Assembly (NCBI GenBank): GCA_009823505.1
Contig: VZQC01008797.1
Span: 813,331-877,330, forward strand
Direction of reading: 5' to 3'
DNA: 64,000 nucleotides
Origin: Rhizomys pruinosus
Lineage: Eukaryota > Chordata > Mammalia > Rodentia > Spalacidae
Both the position numbers and the translations under genes were made by a program. Under the pieces are notes generated by a model, which did no database searches, was not told the origin of the DNA, and saw only the letters and a program-made list of their open reading frames with translations. Position 1 is the first letter of the stretch. The number at the start of each line of letters is the position of its first letter. Positions 20,991 to 32,200 of this stretch are shown here, one piece after another.

Positions 20991-22485
20991 ACATTGACCT
21001 CTGGCCCCCTCCCCTGGTTGAGAGGAGGGCAAAATGTGTGGAGTGTGTGAATTCAAGCCTTTCTGTGTATGCCCGGTTACGCCAACTGTGACAGCCTTGC
21101 CTAAGGAGCCTTAAAGACATTCACCTGCCTGTTTTTTCCCAGGTTCTAGGGCTGAAGCTATGGAGATGCTCTCGGGGGACAAGGACTGTTCCCCTGGACA
21201 GGAGCAGGGAAGGCTCACTTGCCAGACCTGCAGCTCTTCCTGCACTAAGGACAGAATCCAGCACCGACGCCCACCGATTCGGTCTGTCTGTTGCTGGGCC
21301 CTCAAATGAACCCCTGAGCCCCAGGCAGAGCTCCTGGTCCATCCTAGGATTCCCTGTGGAGGAGCCTGACTCCAATGGTCCTCCTGACTCTCAGGACAGG
21401 AGCCTGCCCCCCACCTTCCTCCACCCCTTGTCTGACAGCTTTAGCCCCTTGCTCCCTCCTGTTCCTACAGGGCCACAGTCCTGGCCCCAGCTGCCCTCCT
21501 GTGCCAGCTGCTGCTGAGCAGGTGTTCAAGTCCAGTCCATCCTGGCATGTGGTCCCAGCTGGAAACAGGGATTAGCCTTGAGGCCTGCCACAGCAGAGCT
21601 TCCACCTGGACTGCCTCCTGCAGGTGTTCAGCCACAAGGGAGGCGTGACGACCTGTCCCTCTGTTTGGAGTTTAGGATCTTCCCTCCTTCCAGGCCCTGG
21701 ACTCGGGGCTCAGGAGCCAAGCTCACTTATAAAAGACAGAGGCTGCTTTACTACCTTCATGAGTCCCAACTGTCCTACCCTCTCCCATGAGGGCACACAG
21801 AGAGACTCAATGTTAAGTCCACCAGGAAATCCAACCTCAGGGCCGGGCTGAAGCTCTGAGTCCTGATGGGAAGAATATGGGCAGAAAGTCCCTAAACTGG
21901 GGGTCAAGGTCTGGCTGTGGAGACCCTGATAAAAAAGTGTAAGGAAAGGTTCCCACCCCTTGATATCTGCTGTGGGCCTCACCCCCAGCTCATTTATGGA
22001 AGCTCAATCCCCACTGGGATGGGATGGGGTGGGTGGGTGCAGCTGAGGCATGATAATTAGACAAAGAGGCCAAGTGCATGTGGCTAGAAGTTGATGCAAC
22101 CAACTGCAAAGCTTCATCACATAGGATGTCATGTGACCAGTTCAACAGTAGATACAAGACCACCCCAAATAGGCTGCGAGCAGCACAGCCAACTGGATGA
22201 GGCCGTCTATCCTTGGCTTCATCTTAGCAGCATTTCCATCTCAAATAGCCTTGCAGAACTGCCTGTTCCCATCATGCATCTGAAACTATGCCATATCCAA
22301 CAACCTCACATGAGGATGGAAAAGGGGAGTAACCCTATTCTGGAAAAATCCAGGCTCATTCCTGGAATTCCCACCCTTAACTTATGAATAATCCTCTCTT
22401 TCATTAAAGCTTACCCATAAAACAAACTGACCTGAACCCCAGGATCCCTCTGGAGAAGGTGACAGCCACCCTTGGGTGTGTACAG
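20991..22485. other. Unique sequence, GC-rich centre, no confirmed gene
   Basis: No interspersed repeat recognised. 21,110-21,850 is GC-rich and contains the exon candidate listed separately. Confidence 0.4.
21143..21517 (+). other. Candidate exon: acceptor-like site plus 124-codon open frame
   Basis: A good 3' splice-site match (gcctgttttttcccag, ending at 21,142) precedes a frame open for 124 codons until TGA at 21,515-21,517. The deduced product is Ser/Pro-rich with no domain I recognise. A second acceptor-like site (ctccctcctgttcctacag) ends at 21,470. There is no in-frame ATG-led start, no visible upstream exon and no poly(A) signal nearby, and GC-rich DNA often yields open frames of this size. 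Most likely chance. Confidence 0.15.
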
Positions 22486-22486
22486 T

Positions 22487-22525
<39 letters not shown>

Positions 22526-22609
22526 CTCTCTGCTTTCTCCCTTCCTCTCTCCCTACCTCCCCCTCTTCCTTTCTTCTTTCTCCCTGTTTTTCCTCCCCCA
22601 TGTCTAGAG

Positions 22610-22667
<58 letters not shown>

Positions 22668-22825
22668 CCTTCCTCTCTCCCTACCTACCCCTCTTCCTTT
22701 CTTCTTTCTGTTTTTCCTCCCCCATGTCTAGAGTCTCTCTCTCTCTCTTTCTCTCTCTCTCTTTCTCTCTCTCTCTTTCTCTCTTTCTCTCTCTCTTTCT
22801 CTCTCTCTCCCTCTCCCTCTCTGCC
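22486..22825. repeat. (TC)n polypyrimidine tract with internal duplication
   Basis: About 340 bases of almost pure pyrimidine. A block beginning cttcctctctccctacct at 22,541 recurs at 22,670, giving a tandem repeat of about 129 bp that includes ccccatgtctagagtctctc. The leucine/serine open frames are artefacts. Confidence 0.95.
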
Positions 22826-22856
22826 ACTGCTTAAATCTATATTAAAAGCTTTTTCT

Positions 22857-23064
22857 TGGGGCTGGAGAAATTGCTCAGTGGTTAAGAGTGTTCGCTGCTC
22901 TTTCAGGAGACCTGAGTTCCTGAGTCCAGTTTCCAGCCTCCACACTAAAATTCACAAGCACCTGTAACTCCAGCTCCAGGAGCCCTAACTCTCTCCTTTG
23001 CTCTCCTCTGGCATCGTCACACACTGACACACATCTATTCAAAGTAATTGTTTTAAAAAAACTT
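22857..23064 (+). mobile_element. B2/B3-type SINE, diverged
   Basis: ggggctggagaaattgctca head, ctccagctccaggagcccta middle and a short A-rich tail after caaagtaattgtttt. Older than the subfamily A/B copies. Confidence 0.75.
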
Positions 23065-23148
23065 TTCTTAATAAACTTCAACTCTGCTACACACTGATTT
23101 GTTCTAAAATTCTTTTCTGTGGTATAATTCAGAATCTCAGTATCCGGG

Positions 23149-23369
23149 TGGGCTGGAGAGATGGCTCAGCAGTTAAAAGCACTGGCTGCTTTTCCAGAGG
23201 ACCTGAGTTCAGTTCCCAGCATCTACCAGGCGACTAGTCACTCTCCACAGCTCCATTTCCAGGGGATCCATTGCCCTCTTCAGGCCTCTGTGGGCATTGC
23301 AAGACAAGGGTGCACACACATGCAAAACATTCACACATAAAAATAAATAATAAATTTTAAAGAATTTAA
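23149..23369 (+). mobile_element. B3-type SINE
   Basis: gggctggagagatggctcag head, ttccaggggatccattgccc middle, cacacataaaaataaataat tail. Confidence 0.85.
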
Positions 23370-23385
23370 AAAAATGAATCCCAAT

Positions 23386-23610
23386 GTCACATAAGTTTAG
23401 AAGCCATCGAGAAAAACTCCTTGGGGTATTGCAAGCAGCGGTGTGGAGGGTCCTTGGCTCCACACACAGGGTCTTTGAGAGGCAATTAGGTCATAAGGGT
23501 GCAGCCCCACAGGTGGGGTTAGTGCTCTCATTAAAGGAACCCCAGGCTCTCTTGTCCTTCTCTCCATATGAATGCTACAGCAGCCTTAGAGGCCACTGAG
23601 GACAGATATC
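23386..23610 (+). mobile_element. MST-like MaLR LTR fragment
   Basis: tcccaatgtcac, then gtctttgagaggcaattagg, tcataagggtgcagccc and gttagtgctctcattaaagg follow the order of MST-type LTRs, with both ends missing. Confidence 0.5.
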
Positions 23611-24167
23611 AGGCACAGTAAGGGAAAGCAATTTCCTCCTCGTCAAACGAATGGCATCTACCCTGGGTGGAGTCACGACATTCTAATCTGTTCCAAAGAC
23701 TGGGACATTACATATGATTTATTGTCTCCTCCCTAGAGTTAATCAATCACTTAGCCAGAAGTCCACCCCTCAGGAGGGCTGATTCGCCTGAAGCCATGGG
23801 AAGGGAGAAATCATTATCGACTTAACAAGACCATGTACAGTGTACGTATCCTCAGAATCCCTCTCCAGCACACGTGCAGAGCTTCGGCAGCAGTGCTAAG
23901 TCTGCCTCCTTCTTTTTCTTCTATTTCTTTTTTCTAAAACCTAAACATGCTTTCTCTAGCAGTCTGGACCTTCTCACTTTTTTTGAAGCTGCCGTCCCTG
24001 TCCCCGGTCCCACCACGCAGCTGCTTACAGCACAGTTTCCTCCATTCCTGTTCTCCATGTCGCTCCTCCAAGCAGCAGCTGAGATTTAGGCTTACAGCCT
24101 GCCTTTCCTGTTGTGTTTACCTCAAGCACCAATAAAATAGTTCTCTCCCTTCCTTTTGAGTCTATGT
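23611..24167. other. Unique sequence, no gene seen
   Basis: No recognised gene. A polyadenylation-like AATAAA near 24,131 could be the remnant end of an LTR. Confidence 0.4.
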
Positions 24168-24180
24168 TTAAATGTTATTA

Positions 24181-24412
24181 TTTTTTAACATTTCCATATT
24201 TATTTATTTGTTGTTTTTTATGTGTATGAGTGTACTGTTAGCATGTATATCAGTGTACCCATGTCGTGCAATGCCATGGAGGTCAGAAGAGATTGCCCCT
24301 GGAACTGGAGTTAAAGATGGTTCTTAGCCACCATGTGGGTGCTGGGAATCGAACCTGGGTCCTCTGCAAGAGCAGTCAGCGCTCTTAACCACTGAGCCAT
24401 CTCTGCAGCCCC
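24181..24412 (-). mobile_element. B2/B3-type SINE
   Basis: Minus-strand full copy ending ctgagccatctctgcagccc. Perfect 13-bp target-site duplication TTAAATGTTATTA at 24,168-24,180 and 24,413-24,425. The middle is a single, slightly shortened copy of the segment doubled in subfamily A. Confidence 0.95.
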
Positions 24413-24429
24413 TTAAATGTTATTACTAA

Positions 24430-24680
24430 CGGGATTAAGAACACTTGAAAAGGAACCTCAGTTTTCCTGGTAATATATGGCCCCCAATGTGGGTGCACCC
24501 CAAAGTTTTGGGAAACTTGAGGACCTAGATAGATGCATCTATAAGCCAGGAAGCTGGGCTCACCAGACATCAAAGGAACCACTGCCTCCATACTGAACTT
24601 CTCATTCTGTGAAACAAATGTCCAAACTACCAGACGTGTGGGATCATTTGTTACAGTGGCTTGAGCCTACTAAGATATCA
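24430..24680 (+). mobile_element. MaLR/MLT1-like LTR 3' part
   Basis: gaacttctcattctgtgaaa, then caaatgtccaaactaccaga and ttacagtggcttgagcctac resemble the R/U5 end of MaLR LTRs. Diverged. Confidence 0.45.
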
Positions 24681-24689
24681 TCCTTCAGT

Positions 24690-25630
24690 TACTTTGAAGT
24701 CTTCATAATTTTGGGCCAAATCAGACTTGTAAGTATGGCTCTGGAAGTGCAGGGCAGCACAGGGCACTGGTGTTTTGAGTGAGGGAAGATGCACAGTCCT
24801 CAAAATCACTGAGTTCTTCTGCTGAGGAAATTAATGAACTTGTGAAGCCTGGTGAGGGCTTCTGAACTTCCCTCAGCAGGCTTCCTGTGGAAAATACCAA
24901 GGAGAAGAGGCAGCTTAGGATGTCTATGTCCTCTGGTTTTGATTTCATCCCTGAATTTACCACAGCTCAGAAACCAGTTGCTTTCTCAAGTTGTTTGACA
25001 AAGGAGACAAAAACAAACAGTTAAGAAGCCCAGACACCTGTCTCTGTGAAACTCACCAGCCACCATTCAGGACCATGTGGATGGATGGTAGAAGACTGCT
25101 CTTAACGGAACCTGGCCCTCTCCCCTCCCTGCTTCACAAAGCCCTTGAACATCTTACAGCAGACGTGTTCGGTCTGCGTGCTTGGAGAGAACTTGGTGGT
25201 GCTGTGTGTATTGCAGACTGGTATCATGGAAGGAAGGAAGCTGTCACTTCAGGGTACAGATATTCCCCGAAAGTCTGAAGAAAGCCACCGGGAAACTGAA
25301 CATGCTGCAGGTGAAGCAGCTGGCATCCCTCTTGGAGTGGAGCCCTGGCTGCACCTGCTGGGTGTCTCTGACTCATCTTTTTGAAGCTAATATTGGGAAA
25401 TTTTGTTTTGTTTTTAACGACATGTAATCATTGTACCTAGTTATGGACACAGTGTTATAATGAGATACAAAGTGTCTCTGCCTAAGTAGCTGTTCTTTGC
25501 TCTAGGTGCATAGGATAAGTCATGATCAAAATCAGAGGAATTAATATTGCCAGGTCCTTAGCCATTGGTCACTTATTTGGATTGGGAATCTGTGGACATA
25601 TAGTTCTTTATTGACTATATAATAAGGTTG
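24690..25630. other. Unique sequence, no gene seen
   Basis: No recognised gene or repeat. Overlapping open frames of about 80-95 codons at 25.0-25.4 kb lack motifs. Confidence 0.45.
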
Positions 25631-25631
25631 G

Positions 25632-25738
25632 ATATGATGATACGTGCCTATAATACCAGCACTTGGGGGGCTGAGGCAGGAGGATCATGAATTTGAGGCC
25701 ATCTTAGACTACACCACAAGACTCTCAGCAAAATTAAT
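25632..25738 (+). mobile_element. B1 SINE, old
   Basis: atatgatgatacgtgcctat, then ataccagcacttggggggct and gaggcaggaggatcatgaat match an old B1 in plus orientation. Confidence 0.7.
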
Positions 25739-25909
25739 AACTACATTATATAATAAGTTACCATAAATTATAGTTACCTCATTGTACTATAGGCTACTAG
25801 AACTTCTTGTTTTAATTTGTACCTCTTATTAAAGTGCTTTCTCCCCTCCACACTTTTCCTAAATCTAGTAATCATTTTGTCTACTGCTATGATTCTTCTC
25901 TTGCTCACT

Positions 25910-25999
25910 GGCTCTCTCTCCTCCCTCCTTCCCTCCCTTCCCCTCTCCTTCTCCCTTTCCCCCCTCTCTTCTTCCTTCCTTCCTTCATTCCTTTCTTTC
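25910..25999. repeat. Polypyrimidine tract
   Basis: ctccctccttccctcccttc-type tract that merges with the T-rich end of the following B1. Confidence 0.8.
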
Positions 26000-26132
26000 T
26001 TTCTTTTTTCCTTTATTTCCTTGACATTTCTTACTATACAGCTTCAGGCTGGCTTTGAACTCACAACCCTCCTGTCTGAGCCCCCTGAGTGCTGGGATTA
26101 CAAGCAAACACAGCCATGCCTCCTGGCTACCT
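26000..26132 (-). mobile_element. B1 SINE
   Basis: ttcaggctggctttgaactc, then tgagtgctgggattacaagc: a diverged minus-strand B1 within old L1 DNA. Confidence 0.8.
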
Positions 26133-26370
26133 GAAATCAACCTTTTAAGCTGCCACACGAATGACAACCACCTTTGCCTGTCTATGTCTGGCTTGTTTCA
26201 CTTTCCATGATACTGTATATCCATTCTGCCACCGTCATGTGATTTCATTCAAAATATATATTGTATTTCTGTAGTACATTTTCTTTAGCTTCCTATTGAT
26301 GAGCAACTGAGTTGACTCTAGAGTTTGGCTACTGTAAATACACTACAAATAAGATAGAAAGGAAGGTGAT

Positions 26371-26517
26371 CTTTTTTTTTCTTTCCAGACAGGGTCTCCC
26401 TGTAGCCCTTGCTGGCCTGAAACTATGTAGACCAGGCTGGCCTGGATCTCAGAGAAATCCACTTCCCTCAGTTTCTCAAATGATAGGATTAAAAGCGTGC
26501 ACCAACAGGCAGGCCAG
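26371..26517 (-). mobile_element. B1 SINE
   Basis: T run, gacagggtctccctgtagcc, tagaccaggctggcctggat and ggattaaaagcgtgcaccaa: near-complete minus-strand B1. Confidence 0.9.
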
Positions 26518-26539
26518 ATTTCTTTGACAGGCTGATTTG

Positions 26540-26800
26540 GCCTCCTTCAGATATACATCCATTAGTCCCCCTCCTCAGTCTATAGACTGACAGGTGATGA
26601 TGTCTGGGGAGCCTGGTACTTCCTGTTTACTCTTCACTTCCTGACAGTGGAAGCCATGTGCCAAACTGCTCCCCTCCCATGCCAGGCCTTTGCCACTGTG
26701 ATGCACAGCATCTTAAACTGCAAGCCCAGACAAGTCTTTCCTCTGTTACCTTCCCTTTTGTCAGATATTGGTCACAGCAGTGGGAAAAGTAACTAATTAA
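26540..26800 (+). mobile_element. Rodent MaLR-type LTR, 3' part
   Basis: cttcctgacagtggaagcca, then tgatgcacagcatcttaaac and tattggtcacagcagtggga, aaagtaacta match the 3' half of the rodent LTR family also seen at 34,786 and 43,838. Confidence 0.55.
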
Positions 26801-27702
26801 TGAGCTTACCTCAACTCAGGAGGGATCTCCAATTTTAAGAAAGAAGAGCACACTTGATTTATTGAGCAAAGCTTGACACACGGATTTAACATGTGTCTTA
26901 TTTCCCCGTCAGGGGAGTTTACATTAAGTAAATGAAGTAAATAGAGACCCTTTGTGGAAACTGCTACAGGACAATGGGGTCCTGTAGCCACAGTAAAAGG
27001 AACATTCTAGATATGGAGGCCATGCTACTACAGGCCTGGTCAATAGGTCAAAGGGGACAGTGTATAGCTAGAAACGCCACAGGATGGCCACAGGATGATG
27101 CAGAGTTCCCTCGGCTCAGCCAGCTTTCATATGCGACATCAACAGGCACCCTGTGTCAGAGAAGACTTCGGGCTCGTAGAAAAGGAGGGAGAGGCACGGT
27201 CAGTCCAGCAAGGCTCCTATCCAGCAAGGCTGGGCGAGCTGCGTTTGTTATTCTGCATCTCTGTGAGTCAGAGTTTTCAGCCTCACTGCCATCCAAAGAG
27301 AGTCAAACTCAATCCAATGCTCAAAAATGATGTGAAAATTGCCATGTCGAAGGCCACTCTGCAGTTTCCATTTATGAAGGCCCAGTGACCACAGTCTTCT
27401 TGGAGAAGTTCACTTCTTGGGCAGAATTCAGATGTGCTCTTTCTTTGACTTGTGCAAGCTGAATTTATTTCAGTCTTTCAGGAAGTGCCCGTTCATTTTT
27501 GCATGAAAAGGGCAGTCAAAAAAGAGATAACGTCTACTGTTCATTTTAAATTCAAAGTATGTCAGTGAAATTTAGCCCACTTACAGGTACTCCGCTACTG
27601 TCAGTGAAGCCTTGCTCCTGCAAACCCCTCACAAACTGAAACTATTTTAAGTAAAAAAGAGACCAGTCTGAACACACCAAACCTACCAAACAGCCTCGCT
27701 TA
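26801..27702. other. Unique sequence, no gene seen
   Basis: No recognised feature up to the L1 insertion site. Open frames of 97 and 118 codons overlap at 26.97-27.39 kb without domains. Confidence 0.45.
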
Positions 27703-27718
27703 ATAATACATCACCCTG
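27703..27718. repeat. L1 target-site duplication, left copy
   Basis: ATAATACATCACCCTG; identical at 33,415-33,430. Confidence 0.97.
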
Positions 27719-27955
27719 GAGACCTCCCAAGACCAGCTGAAGCATAGGAAGGTAGGTAGGAGCTGGGTGCTTGAGCAAGGTTGATTGTTGTTTGTTTTAA
27801 TCTAGTTAATCCAGTTGTCTTTGGCTTAATTGGCTTTTGTGGCTGTGGGGGCGGAGTTATCCTCCCAGCTGCTATAAAAGATAGGGTTGTGTGAGTCTTG
27901 AGAACTGAGATCTCCCAAGACCAGCTGAAGCACAGGTACCGGGGCATGGGCTAAA

Positions 27956-27997
<42 letters not shown>

Positions 27998-28119
27998 CCG
28001 CCCCCCACCTCGCCAACTGGGGTTATGAAGGCATCTGAAGGAGGCAAGCAAAGTAAGCCTTCAACACAGTGAAGAGGCATTTGGGACTCACATTGGAATA
28101 CAGGCAAGGAGAAGCCCAT
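27719..28119 (+). promoter_or_regulatory. L1 5' UTR with monomer-like repeat and TATA-like box
   Basis: The element starts gagacctcccaagaccagct and the same sequence recurs as gagatctcccaagaccagct at 27,907, a spacing of 188 bp. This fits one full monomer plus the start of a second, as in rodent L1 promoters built from monomers of about 200 bp. TATAAAAG at 27,873-27,880 and a GGGGGCGGAG box at about 27,847 lie in the full monomer. A (CA)n run at 27,960-27,994 separates the monomers from ORF1. Promoter function is inferred. Confidence 0.65.
27960..27994. repeat. (CA)n microsatellite inside L1 5' UTR
   Basis: About 17 CA units between the monomer region and ORF1. Confidence 0.95.
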
Positions 28120-29238
28120 ATGCCAGGATCACGAAGAAGAAACTACACTGGAAAGGTGCAGGATAATCCCACGCCAAGCTTTACCAACCCTATGGATGAC
28201 TCCTGCAGTGGGATCCCCCCGGGGATGCCCCAGGACACAGACATCAGAAACACAATTGGGAACATACTTAAAGAACTACAAGATCATAAAGAACAAATTA
28301 AAGAACTAAGAAAAGAGAATGAGGACCGAGAGAGAGAGAATGACAAGCTCCGGAAGGAAGTAGAAACACTGAAAAGATCCCATGCTGAAAAAGAAAAAGA
28401 AACCAACCAGCAAACAAAAGAGCTACAAAAAGAGATCGAGAAGCTCCAAAAAGAAATAGAAACACTAAAGAAATCAGAAGAGGAAATGAAAAAGGAAATC
28501 AAACACTCATCCATTCAAGAGGAAAGGAATGAAAAAAGCCTCAGAAGCAGAATGGAGGAAGCAGAACAAAGAATATCAGACCTGGAGGACAACACAGAAC
28601 AACTAAAAACCTCAAGGAAAGATTATGAAAAATTTAAAAATACACAAAAATGGAACAACCAGGAGCTGTGGGACACTATGAAAAGATCAAACCTCCGCAT
28701 CATAGGAATAGAGGAAGGAGAAGAATCCCAAGAGAAAGGTATTGATCAGATCTTCAACAGAATAATAGATGAAAACTTCCCCAAACTAAAAAAGGACAAA
28801 CCAATACCAATACAAGAAGCACATAGAACTCCAAACAGACAAGATCAGAAAAGAAATTCTCCACGCCACATCATAGTTAAAATGCTGGACACCCAAAACA
28901 AAGAGAAAATTCTTAAAGCGACAAGAGAAAAACAACAAGTGACCTATAAGGGGAAACCTATCAGAATAACAACGGACTTCTCACAGCAAACGATGAAGGC
29001 AAGAAGAACCTGGAGCAAAGCATTCCCAGTGTTGAGGGACAATGGATGCCAGCCCAGGTTACTATACCCAGCAAAAATGTCAATCATAGTGGAAGGAGAG
29101 AGGAAAATCTTCCATGACATAAACAACTTGAAAGAATACATGTCCGGAAAACCAACCCTTCAGAGAATACTTGAAGCAATCCAAAGAACAGAAGAAAGGA
29201 GCAACCAACCCCAGGCAACTAGAAGGAGAAATCAATAA
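28120..29238 (+). CDS. L1 ORF1p, RNA-binding chaperone, intact
   Basis: ORF1p is the L1 nucleic-acid chaperone. It trimerises, coats L1 RNA and is needed for cis retrotransposition in cytoplasmic ribonucleoprotein particles. The ATG at 28,120 gives 372 residues, near the usual L1 ORF1p size; the frame is open further upstream, but only from a GTG, which I reject as a start. Residues 1-45 are basic then Pro/Ser-rich. Residues about 48-165 form a long Lys/Glu-rich coiled coil (repeats such as LQKEIEKLQKEIETLKK). Residues about 190-265 form the RRM (RSNLRIIGIEEGEES), followed by the C-terminal domain with TPNRQ, SPRHIIVK and YPAKMS segments. It lies 41 bases upstream of ORF2 in another frame. 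There is no internal stop, and the frame looks full-length. Whether it is expressed cannot be told. Confidence 0.95.
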   Translation: MPGSRRRNYTGKVQDNPTPSFTNPMDDSCSGIPPGMPQDTDIRNTIGNILKELQDHKEQIKELRKENEDRERENDKLRKEVETLKRSHAEKEKETNQQTKELQKEIEKLQKEIETLKKSEEEMKKEIKHSSIQEERNEKSLRSRMEEAEQRISDLEDNTEQLKTSRKDYEKFKNTQKWNNQELWDTMKRSNLRIIGIEEGEESQEKGIDQIFNRIIDENFPKLKKDKPIPIQEAHRTPNRQDQKRNSPRHIIVKMLDTQNKEKILKATREKQQVTYKGKPIRITTDFSQQTMKARRTWSKAFPVLRDNGCQPRLLYPAKMSIIVEGERKIFHDINNLKEYMSGKPTLQRILEAIQRTEERSNQPQATRRRNQ

Positions 29239-29279
29239 AAGCATAACTGCAGAAGTAGAAACCTAAATCAAAACCGCAG

Positions 29280-32200
29280 ATGGATAATAAGGCAAAAGGA
29301 AGCAACACAAACCTATCAGTCATAACCTTAAATATTAATGGACTAAATTCCCCAATCAAAAGACATAGACTGGGAGACTGGATTAGGAAACAGAATCCAT
29401 CGATATGCTGTCTGCAAGAAACACATCTTACCTTCAAGGACAGGCACCACCTTAAAGTGAAGGGATGGAAAAAAATATTCCAAGCAAATGGTACCAAAAA
29501 GAAAGCAGGTGTTGCTATTTTAATATCGGATAAAATAGACTTCAAAGTAAAAGAAATCAGAAGAGACAAAGAAGGCCATTACATTTTCATCAAAGGAACA
29601 ATCCACCAAGAAGATTTCACAATTATGAATATATATGCCCCAAATTCTGGTGCACCAAACTTTATAAAGACAATTCTCCAGGACCACAAGTCACAGACTA
29701 ACCCCAGCACACTCATAGTGGGAGATTTCAATACCCCACTGAGTCCTTTGGATAGGTCAACAGGACAAAAAATAAACAGAGAGACATCTGAACTGAACGA
29801 TATGATACACCAAATGGACCTCATAGACCTCTACCGAACATTCCATCCTAATACCAGAGAATACACTTTCTACTCAGCACCCCACGGAACATTCTCCAAA
29901 ATCGACCACATCCTGGGACACAGAAGAAACCTCTACAAATACAAAAAGATTGAAATAATTTCATGCATCCTGTCAGACCACAGTGCAATGAAGCTCAACA
30001 TCAACACCAGGACAAGCCCTCCTGCCTACAAGAACACATGGAGACTAAACAACACACTCTTGAATAATGAATGGGTCAAGGAAGAGATAAAGAAAGAAAT
30101 AAAAACATTCCTGGAACTGAATGACAATGACAATACAACACAACAAAACTTATGGGATACCTTAAAAGCAGTCCTAAGAGGGAAATTTATAGCCCTGGGT
30201 GCCTACATTAGAAAAACAGAAAGAGCACAAGTGAATGATCTAACACTACAGCTAAAAGCACTTGAGAGGCAACAACAGATGAACCCTAAACGCAACAGAC
30301 AGGAAGAAATAACAAAAATCAGAGCAGAAATCAATGAAATAGAAACAAAGAAAACAATACAAAAAATCAATGAAGCCAAAAGTTGGTTCTTTGAAAGAAT
30401 AAACAAGATAGACAGACCTCTAGCCCAGTTAACAAAAAGAAAGAAGGAACAACTCCAAATCAATACAATCTGTGATGAAAAGGGAAATATCACAACGGAC
30501 AAGGAAAAGATCAAGAAAATTATATGGGAATATTACAAGAACCTATATTCTACCAAGTTTGAAAATCTAGAAGAAATGGATGAATATCTGAAATCCTGGG
30601 AATCACCAAAGCTTGGCCAAGAGGAGACCAGCAGCTTAAACAGACCCATAACATATGAAGAAATAGAGGATGTAGTAAGAAGCCTCCCAACTAAAAAAAG
30701 CCCAGGCCCAGACGGTTTCACAGCAGAATTCTATAAAACATTTCAAAAAGACCTACAACCATTATTTCTGAAACTGTTTAGAAGTATACAATCAGAGGGA
30801 ATTCTCCCAAATTCCTTCTATGAAGCCAACATCACTCTATTACCAAAACCAGGCAAAGATCCAACTAAAAAGGAGAATTATAGACCCATCTCCCTCATGA
30901 ACACAGATGCCAAAATTCTAAACAGAATACTGGCAAATCGCATACAGACCCACATCAAGAAGATCATCCATCATGACCAAGTTGGATTCATACCAGAGAT
31001 GCAGGGATGGTTCAACATACGAAAATCAATAAACATCATCAAACACATAAACGGAATCAAAGACAAAAACCACACCATCATCTCAATTGATGCTGAAAAA
31101 GCCTTTGACAAAATCCAGCATCCCTTCATGCTTAAAGTCCTAGAAGGAATTGGATTGGAGGGATCATTCCTCAATGTAATCAAAGCCATATACAGGAAAC
31201 CCACAGCCAATATCATCCTAAATGGGGAAATGACGGAAACATTCCCTTTAAAGGTAGGAACTCGGCAAGGCTGCCCCCTATCACCACTCCTCTTCAATAT
31301 AGTGCTTGAAACACTTGCTAGAGCAATAAGGCAAGAAAAGGATATTAAAGGAGTACTAATTGGAAAAGAGGAAGTCAAACTATCCCTATTTGCTGATGAT
31401 ATGATTGTTTACTTAAGAGATGCAAAAAACTCCACCAGAAAACTCCTAGAAACGATTAACAGCTTCAGCAAAGTGGCAGGATACAAAATTAACCTTAGAA
31501 AATCAATGGCCTTTCTTTACACCAAGAACAAGCAACTGGAGAAAGAATTCAAAGAGACCTTCCCACTCACAATAGCCTCAAAAACAATAAGATACCTAGG
31601 AACAAACCTAACCAAAGACACCAAAGACCTCTACAACAAAAATTTTAAACCCTTAAAGAAAGAAATTGAAGAAGACCTCAGAAGATGGAAAAACCTCCCA
31701 TGCTCATGGATTGGGAAAATTAACATTGTAAAAATGTCCATTTTACCAAAACTCTTGTATAGATTTAATGCAATCCCAATCAAAATCCCCAAGAGTTTCT
31801 TCACAGGCTTGGAAACAAAAGTTCTTAAATTCATTTGGAGAAACAAAAGACCCCGAATAGCCAAATCAATCCTGAGTGAAAAGAGCTACACAGGAGGGAT
31901 CTCTATACCAGATTTTAAACTATACTACAGGGCTATAGTCATAAAAACAGCCTGGTACTGGCACAAAAACAGACCTGTTGACCAATGGAACAAAACCGAA
32001 GATCCAAATCTGAGCACATACAATTTCAGCCATCTCATATTTGACAAGGGGGCCAAGAAACCACAATGGAGAAAAGACAGCATCTTCAGCAAGTGGTGTT
32101 GGCAAAACTGGATCACCACTTGTAGAAGAATGAAATTAAACCCCTACCTCTCGCCCTGTACAAAAGTCAACTCCAGATGGATTAAAGACCTCAACGTGAA

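Larger units (their letters stand above)
25745..26370 (-). mobile_element. Ancient L1 fragment (3' region), interrupted by a B1
   Basis: ttaccataaattatagttac...ctatgattctt and later ggcttgtttcactttccatg, then ctattgatgagcaactgagt and tttggctactgtaaata follow the antisense order of the L1 ORF2 tail/3' UTR. The B1 at 26,000-26,132 and a pyrimidine tract split it. Confidence 0.65.

Noticed and set aside
28069..28119. Upstream extension of L1 ORF1 by 17 codons
   Set aside because: The extension begins with GTG, which is not a normal initiation codon here. The first ATG is at 28,120.
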